From Thermoprotei archaeon (GTDB lineage: Archaea > Thermoproteota > Thermoprotei > Thermofilales > B15-G2): DNA of 8,648 bases. Positions 1 to 4,158 of the stretch are shown here, one piece after another (within the stretch, counting starts at the first letter, position 1; every line of letters starts with the position of its first letter). The position numbers and the translations under genes are program-made. The notes beneath the pieces were generated by a model. It made no database searches. It was not told the DNA's origin and worked only from the letters and a program-made list of their open reading frames with translations. The stretch lies in NCBI GenBank assembly GCA_003649445.1, contig QMRV01000076.1:1-8648 (forward strand), in the 5' to 3' direction.

Positions 1-72
1 AAAGAATACTGGCAGCGATTCCTATGGAAGGAAGAGGAAATAATAGGGATAAAATGGGATATTAAAAGTTAA
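1..72 (+). CDS. Possible 3' end of a plus-strand gene entering from the left edge
   Basis: Frame 1 is open from the window edge to a TAA at 70-72 and encodes 23 residues rich in Trp, Glu, Lys and Ile, ending in W-D-I-K-S. The purine-rich composition fits coding sequence on this strand. Frame 3 is also open, to a TAA at 63-65, so the frame is not certain. Both minus-strand readings I checked are broken by stops. The gene would converge with the minus-strand operon, leaving about 30 nt between the two stop codons. No family can be named from so short a piece. Confidence 0.35.
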   Translation, partial: KEYWQRFLWKEEEIIGIKWDIKS

Positions 73-79
73 AACATAA

Positions 80-102
80 CTAACTTCATTTTTACATTAA
101 AA
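80..102 (+). terminator. Possible T-run terminator between convergent genes
   Basis: The short gap between the two convergent stop codons is very AT-rich and has a TTTTT run at 89-93 on the plus strand. Read on the minus strand, the same region gives several short T runs after the end of the four-gene operon. Crenarchaeal termination typically uses oligo-T tracts without a hairpin, so this is a candidate only. Confidence 0.25.
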
Positions 103-690
103 CTATGAGCTAAATTTCAAGTACTGAATCATTAATATCGAAGATAATGTTAGGTAGGTAAAACCAACTATTAATGGTAATGGTATTATAGGGAAAAGTA
201 TCTTAGAAAATAAGGTCTCATGTATATGTGCTCTACCACTAAATAGTAGCCCAGCACTTGTAACCTCACTATAAACCCCAGCTAACGATAGTACCTCTCT
301 GCTCATAACCCTAAATATCCCTAAAAGAAGACCTAAATACATCATGTAAACAAGTGATGAGGAGAAGGGCAATTCAAATACTAGGCTATTCCCTTTTTCT
401 CTTAGAGTAAGCGTTATTGAAACTATTGATGAAACAATAACGAAAAAGTTTGCAATATTAACTATAATGGTTAAGAATGAAATGGTATCTAGTACGTTTA
501 GGAAAATTCTATTGTCAAATGCAATCACATAATACCAGCTAAGAGCAATAACACCATTTATAACTCCTGATACCTCATATGCAGGCAGTATCGTAGCTAA
601 AAACGAGAGAAGCCCAGCTATTAACCCTACAAGAGACGTAGCCAATGTAAGCTTCTTAGACTTCTTCAAAAATAATTTTCTTTCTTTCAA
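103..690 (-). CDS. Four-pass membrane protein, last gene of the filament/signal-peptidase operon
   Basis: I do not recognise the family. From the TTG at 690 the protein is 195 residues: a very basic N-terminus (Lys/Arg-rich, about residues 1-13), then predicted membrane segments near 14-36, 68-95, 111-126 and 163-190. A loop of about 30 residues lies between the first two segments, and a His/Glu-containing loop near 153-162. There are no obvious catalytic motifs. An open frame reaches up to ATG 714, but the TTG at 690 is preferred because GAGGTGA (699-705) precedes it by 8 nt; ATG 714 and GTG 702 have no such site. Either start lies inside the 3' end of the signal peptidase gene, so translation is probably coupled. 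By context it may help insert, assemble or anchor the secreted proteins of the operon; this is inference. The protein is certain to be membrane-embedded, its role unknown. Confidence 0.75.
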   Translation of the reverse strand: MKERKLFLKKSKKLTLATSLVGLIAGLLSFLATILPAYEVSGVINGVIALSWYYVIAFDNRIFLNVLDTISFLTIIVNIANFFVIVSSIVSITLTLREKGNSLVFELPFSSSLVYMMYLGLLLGIFRVMSREVLSLAGVYSEVTSAGLLFSGRAHIHETLFSKILFPIIPLPLIVGFTYLTLSSILMIQYLKFSS

Positions 691-1789
691 AAACTTCTTC
701 ACCTCTAAATGCATATTCTAATTCAACATAAGCATAAGCAGATTTTTCTGTGACAGCATAAGACCATGTAGAGTAGGGTTTTATAATTATTGAGCCTAAG
801 TTCTGAACCATAACGAGTTTAGGCTTACCAGTACTACTGTAATTTATGTACAATATTCTAACGGACACATTGAAAGGTATAGGGTTCAAGTTAGACACTT
901 CAATAAGTGTTCTATTTAAACTAATTTCAAGTTTCCTCCATGTCAAAGGTATTGTATAATTACCTGTAAACCACCCATTCTCTAAGGAAGCATTAACCAT
1001 GACGATTAGACGATTGGCTTCCTCTAGGTAAGCATATTGGTATACTTCTTCGGGAATACATAGGCTTAATGTATTATTTCTTACTTCCCAGCGAGCACAA
1101 TAATACGTTTCATTTAATACGTAAACTACACACTTACTTACATCTATTATTCTAGTAAATCTGACATTGTATTTCACTAGTACTCCATGTTTTATTGGCA
1201 TTATAGTTTTTAGTTCAACATTAGGTTTAGGAATGTAATACTTCACTGAGCCAGCTGGCAACGATGTAAGTAAAAGCGCTAAAACGTTAAGCAAAATAAA
1301 TGCCGCGACAACGGTAGTTGTTAATCTAAGTACTTTTTCCTTCTTCTTCGCTATTCGAGGTTTCAGTATGAATGTAGTATATACTTTCCTGTAGCTTAAA
1401 TAAATTAAAAGAGACAATACAGGTGTTAGCCATAAATAATTTGGCACTCTACCTATAACCTTATACATAACCATGCTTACAGGTACTGGAGGGTCTTCCA
1501 GAGGGTTAGCATCACCTTTAGTAATAACGAAGCCATTACTTATTTCTTGAACCCTATGCGCTACGCAGTAAATCGGTGTTAAACACCATACAACAACATC
1601 TCCTTTACTGAAGGGTTCTCTAACAGCTAAAACAATATCACCAGGATGTAATGCAGGAAGCATAGATTTTCCCGAAACTATAAACAAGAATACAGGTAGA
1701 GGAATTACCCTACCTAGACCCGCTATAATCAAGAGTAAAACAAGTATAGCGTAAACTGTAGCTTGCATGTATTTCTTTTTATTTTTCAA
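656..1789 (-). CDS. Archaeal/ER-type signal peptidase I (S26B, SipW-like) with a large C-terminal outer domain
   Basis: This membrane serine protease should remove signal peptides from exported proteins at the outer face of the membrane. Residues 9-38 form the first membrane segment. The S26 motif SGKSMLPALHPGD places the nucleophile at Ser42; V-A-H-R-V gives His79, and K-G-D-A-N-P gives Asp93, with Asp99 close by. His in place of the bacterial Lys marks the Ser-His-Asp archaeal/ER type that includes Bacillus SipW. Two further membrane segments (about 120-134 and 157-176) flank a basic cytoplasmic loop. An unusual outer domain of about 200 residues (177-377) follows, rich in beta-type sequence, with seven N-glycosylation sequons (N226, N238, N266, N277, N292, N307, N316). 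The start is TTG 1789, after GGGGAG with 4-nt spacing; ATG 1768 would lose the basic N-terminus and has no site. The gene overlaps its upstream neighbour by 11 nt. Co-operonic secreted proteins suggest a dedicated processing enzyme. Confidence 0.9.
   Translation of the reverse strand: MKNKKKYMQATVYAILVLLLIIAGLGRVIPLPVFLFIVSGKSMLPALHPGDIVLAVREPFSKGDVVVWCLTPIYCVAHRVQEISNGFVITKGDANPLEDPPVPVSMVMYKVIGRVPNYLWLTPVLSLLIYLSYRKVYTTFILKPRIAKKKEKVLRLTTTVVAAFILLNVLALLLTSLPAGSVKYYIPKPNVELKTIMPIKHGVLVKYNVRFTRIIDVSKCVVYVLNETYYCARWEVRNNTLSLCIPEEVYQYAYLEEANRLIVMVNASLENGWFTGNYTIPLTWRKLEISLNRTLIEVSNLNPIPFNVSVRILYINYSSTGKPKLVMVQNLGSIIIKPYSTWSYAVTEKSAYAYVELEYAFRGEEVFERKKIIFEEV
699..705 (-). promoter_or_regulatory. 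Shine-Dalgarno site inside the signal peptidase gene that sets the start of the membrane protein
   Basis: GAGGTGA on the minus strand matches the archaeal anti-Shine-Dalgarno well and sits 8 nt before TTG 690. It lies inside the last codons of the upstream gene. It argues for the TTG rather than ATG 714, where the site would fall within the coding region. Confidence 0.5.
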
Positions 1790-2972
1790 TTAACTCCCCT
1801 AAATCTGATAAGAGGTTTTCAAGTCTAACTTTATGTACGGGTATTCTTTTATGGAACTTCACATTTACATTCTCCTCTCTACCATTTTCCGGATCATGAA
1901 TAAATAATGTTAATGGGTACTCTGCTACCACACCTCCGGTTTTAAATCTAAACTTAAAGCTTAAAGTTCCAGAACTAGCAGGTTCCACTGAGGTATCTAT
2001 TTTAAAATAAAGAGAACTATACCCTGGCGGCGGCTGTGTAAACGGTATCTCAGATGTTTCACTCACTATTACCTTTGAATCCCTAATTACTATACGCGAT
2101 GTTTCACTTCCTTCAAATGAAGTAAGCCATACTGTAGCATTTATTTTACCTGAAAACGACGTTTCCTCTACAATGAGTTTACCTCTATAGTTGTTTCCAT
2201 CACTAATGCATAAAAGCCAATTACCACTATATACAGGGTTTGTTGTTTGAGCAACTAGCTCAACTTTATCGTAATAAATGTAATATGTTTGTGGGAAGAT
2301 TATAGTGTTAAACAGCATTACCCCGGCTATTAGACCGTAAATTTTTCCGGGTTTAACAACTGATGGGTCTATGTTAAAAACAGCTTCAGACCACATGTTT
2401 TCATCGCACCTAAGGGCATCTAAAAATACCCATAAACCGTCTTCCCAATCATAGAGGCCGCCTATAATGAAGCACCTAGAAGAAGGTCTAGACAGGTAAT
2501 AGTAGGTTATTTTCTCCGTTAGTGTGGATAGCGGTATTGAGGGTATAGTTATGTTTTGAAACAATACAGTGATATCACCATTAAACCCAGGGATTGTACC
2601 ATAGACCTCAATAACGCCTAATGCTCCTTGATAATTTGGCAACCAATAAGCATTGGTAAGATACATTCCAGGTACAAAGTGCCATCCATCAGGCCCCGTG
2701 TAGAAGTCACTGTTAAAAGCCAATTCTAGGTTTGTAGTTAGAGCTTTAATAGTAATAGAAGCTGATGTTCTATTAGCACCTATGAGCACAGTAACCTGGT
2801 TTTCTTGAGGATCATTAAGCCAAACAGGTGGAGCTATGGGATTTAAAGAAGCTAACGTAGGTATATAAGCATAAACCGAAGCATATGTTGGAATTATGTA
2901 AGATAGTAAGATAATTAGGAATACCGAGGAAAAAATAGCAATTAATGTTCTATTCGTACCCTTTAATATCAT
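1779..2972 (-). CDS. Secreted beta-rich protein, paralogue of the small subunit with an inserted jelly-roll-like domain; probable minor filament component
   Basis: This 397-residue protein has a signal peptide at about residues 1-31, with plausible cleavage after T-Y-A31 or S-V-Y-A35. Two segments match the product of the preceding gene. The first is V-L-I-G-A-N-R-T-S-A-S-I-T-I at 62-75, preceded in both by a Y-x-P ... P-V-aromatic stretch. The second is P-A-S-S-G-T-L-S-F-K-F at 331-341. Between them, about residues 84-241 read like a carbohydrate-binding jelly roll: N-S-D-F-Y-T-G-P-D-G-W at the entry and Y-Y-D-K-V-E-L-V at the exit, with C167 and C189 inside. The C-terminus ends in a short amphipathic helix (about 380-397). 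There are four N-glycosylation sequons. ATG 2972 lies 9 nt after the preceding stop, with only a weak AGGT site. I infer an accessory or tip subunit, comparable in role to TapA, that brings a binding domain to the fibre; the family has not been confirmed. Confidence 0.8.
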   Translation of the reverse strand: MILKGTNRTLIAIFSSVFLIILLSYIIPTYASVYAYIPTLASLNPIAPPVWLNDPQENQVTVLIGANRTSASITIKALTTNLELAFNSDFYTGPDGWHFVPGMYLTNAYWLPNYQGALGVIEVYGTIPGFNGDITVLFQNITIPSIPLSTLTEKITYYYLSRPSSRCFIIGGLYDWEDGLWVFLDALRCDENMWSEAVFNIDPSVVKPGKIYGLIAGVMLFNTIIFPQTYYIYYDKVELVAQTTNPVYSGNWLLCISDGNNYRGKLIVEETSFSGKINATVWLTSFEGSETSRIVIRDSKVIVSETSEIPFTQPPPGYSSLYFKIDTSVEPASSGTLSFKFRFKTGGVVAEYPLTLFIHDPENGREENVNVKFHKRIPVHKVRLENLLSDLGELIEK

Positions 2973-2981
2973 AGTTTAAAC

Positions 2982-3548
2982 CTAAGGTGCTGATTCTACA
3001 TTTTGTGGACTATAAATTACCTCAAACCCTATGGTTTCACTACTAGGTAGCGATGTTTCCTCCTCAATGTAGAATTTAAGGTCGAATCTTAGATAGTCCT
3101 CAGCGTTTAACACTGCAATCCAGTCGGTTGTTCCTGTAGTTGTTAAGTCGACTGTATCTATGAGCGTGCCTGTGGAGTCGTATATTCTTAGTGTTGCTGT
3201 AGAAGCACCTTCCAATTCGGCTGGGTCATTTACCCTTATCGCCACATAATATGATTTCTCGCTATCCTGGTTTTGAAGTCTTAAAACATCCTTATAGTAT
3301 GTTGTCTGATATGTTGGATGCACAGTTATCGATGCCGATGTACCGTTTGCACCTAGGGTAACAACTATAGTGTTTCCATCACCTAAATCAGGTTTTCCAG
3401 CATTACTTCCAGCTGCAAAAACTACCGGCTGAACACCGGTAACAGTTACCGCTACAGGATAGTATGTAAATACCGCGGCATTTACTAACAGTAATGCCAA
3501 CGTCGCTGCTATTACTAACGATATTTTAATTTTCATTCTCCTATTCAT
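2982..3548 (-). CDS. Small secreted beta-sandwich protein, candidate TasA/AbpA-like filament subunit
   Basis: This 188-residue protein has a Sec signal peptide: basic residues 1-8, hydrophobic core 9-22, and likely cleavage at V-N-A24|A25. The mature chain starts with a hydrophobic strand (F-T-Y-Y-P-V-A-V-T-V-T-G), then P-V-V-F, a Gly/Asp linker, and V-T-L-G-A-N-G-T-S-A-S-I-T-V at 63-76. Alternating beta strands follow, ending with P-S-S-E-T-I-G-F-E-V-I-Y at 168-179. It has no cysteines, no second membrane helix and no class III pilin motif. Size, signal type, free N-terminal strand and a signal peptidase in the same operon fit the donor-strand-exchange fibre subunits TasA (Bacillus) and AbpA (Pyrobaculum bundling pili). 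This is inference from pattern and context. It is the first gene of the operon, as expected for the most abundant product. The ATG at 3548 agrees with the signal peptide and the promoter. Confidence 0.85.
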   Translation of the reverse strand: MNRRMKIKISLVIAATLALLLVNAAVFTYYPVAVTVTGVQPVVFAAGSNAGKPDLGDGNTIVVTLGANGTSASITVHPTYQTTYYKDVLRLQNQDSEKSYYVAIRVNDPAELEGASTATLRIYDSTGTLIDTVDLTTTGTTDWIAVLNAEDYLRFDLKFYIEEETSLPSSETIGFEVIYSPQNVESAP

Positions 3549-3570
3549 AATTTAACCCACCCAATTTTGA

Positions 3571-3600
3571 TATTATAATACTATGACTTTTATTTATTAA
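3571..3600 (-). promoter_or_regulatory. Promoter of the minus-strand filament operon
   Basis: On the minus strand, TATTATAATA (3571-3580) lies 23-32 nt before ATG 3548. That is the spacing expected of an archaeal TATA box for a leaderless or nearly leaderless transcript. A second AT-rich candidate, AATAAATAAAAG (about 3588-3599), would give a leader of roughly 20 nt containing GGTGGG. The sequence cannot decide between them. Confidence 0.5.
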
Positions 3601-3648
3601 TTTTCCCAGTAATAAAGGTAAAAGTCTATTATATTAGAAACAAGGAGT

Positions 3649-3662
3649 AGCATGTAAATGCT
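3649..3662. promoter_or_regulatory. Small palindrome between divergent promoters, possible operator
   Basis: AGCAT-GTAA-ATGCT is a perfect 5-bp inverted repeat with a 4-nt spacer. It lies about midway between the two TATA candidates of the divergent operons. A dimeric regulator could bind here and affect both. A palindrome this short can arise by chance in AT-rich DNA. Confidence 0.25.
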
Positions 3663-3671
3663 TGTAGTACT

Positions 3672-3701
3672 AAAGCTTAAAACTTGAAAACCATATTATA
3701 G
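3672..3701 (+). promoter_or_regulatory. Promoter of the pilin-adhesin pair
   Basis: ATATTATA (3693-3700), preceded by the A-rich BRE-like GAAAAC, lies 21-28 nt before ATG 3721 and would give a leaderless transcript. An alternative, CTTAAAAC (about 3676-3683), would give a leader of roughly 15 nt with a weak GAAGTGA site (3707-3713). Confidence 0.45.
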
Positions 3702-3720
3702 TTTTTGAAGTGAAAAATAC

Positions 3721-4158
3721 ATGGTTGCTAAGGTAAGATACGGTGTTAGCGAAATAGTTGCATCAATGCTTCTCCTACTAATAATAGTTTCAATAGGTAC
3801 CGCTCTCTACCTTTACCTGTACTATAGGACAACATTTCACCAGCAAAGAACAGAACAGCAAATACTTGAAGAAGAAATTAAAGCTAAGGAACAAGTAGCT
3901 ATCCTTCTAGCGGTAGGGTCTTCTAAAACTGATAGAGTGAAAGTAGTTTTAGCCATAGGCCCTAACCCTGCAAGAATATATGCAGTATATGTGAATAACA
4001 CCTTGGCTGTAAACTACAATCCACCACAAAACTATAAGCCATTAGAAATAGTGGAATTAGAAATACCAAGTCCCATAACCTTACAGCCTAACTCCGTAAT
4101 ACTTGTTAGAGTAGTTTATGGTGGAGGATATGTTGAAGCTTGGGGTGAAGTTGCGTAA
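3721..4158 (+). CDS. Type IV pilin-like protein with class III signal peptide
   Basis: This 145-residue protein begins with a short basic leader (M-V-A-K-V-R-Y-G8), then V-S-E-I-V-A-S and a 20-residue hydrophobic helix (about 9-34). This is the arrangement of archaeal type IV pilins and archaellins, cut by a PibD/class III prepilin peptidase before the helix. The probable cut is G8|V9, with a Glu at mature position 3; Tyr at -2 is not the usual charged residue. A charged helix (about 40-60) continues the pilin stalk. A small beta domain (about 60-145) follows, resembling the head region of the next protein. The gene is first in a two-gene unit and its end overlaps the next start. It is probably a pilin or pilin-like partner that anchors or carries the large adhesin. 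No ATPase or platform genes are in the window, so assembly must rely on genes elsewhere. Confidence 0.8.
   Translation: MVAKVRYGVSEIVASMLLLLIIVSIGTALYLYLYYRTTFHQQRTEQQILEEEIKAKEQVAILLAVGSSKTDRVKVVLAIGPNPARIYAVYVNNTLAVNYNPPQNYKPLEIVELEIPSPITLQPNSVILVRVVYGGGYVEAWGEVA
4123..4127 (+). promoter_or_regulatory. Shine-Dalgarno site supporting the TTG start of the large adhesin
   Basis: GGAGG lies 5 nt before TTG 4133 but only 2 nt before ATG 4130, and it is downstream of ATG 4118. It therefore favours the TTG. The site is within the coding sequence of the pilin-like gene, so the two genes overlap by 26 nt and are likely translationally coupled. Confidence 0.45.

Noticed and set aside
656..1789. Bacterial LepB-type signal peptidase
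   Set aside because: The general base position holds V-A-H-R-V (His79), not the Lys of the Ser-Lys dyad, so it is the archaeal/ER type.
2982..3548. Archaellin or type IV pilin for the small secreted protein
   Set aside because: It has an ordinary Sec signal with an A-A type cleavage site and polar, beta-rich mature sequence right after it. There is no K/R-[GA] class III site followed by a retained hydrophobic helix.
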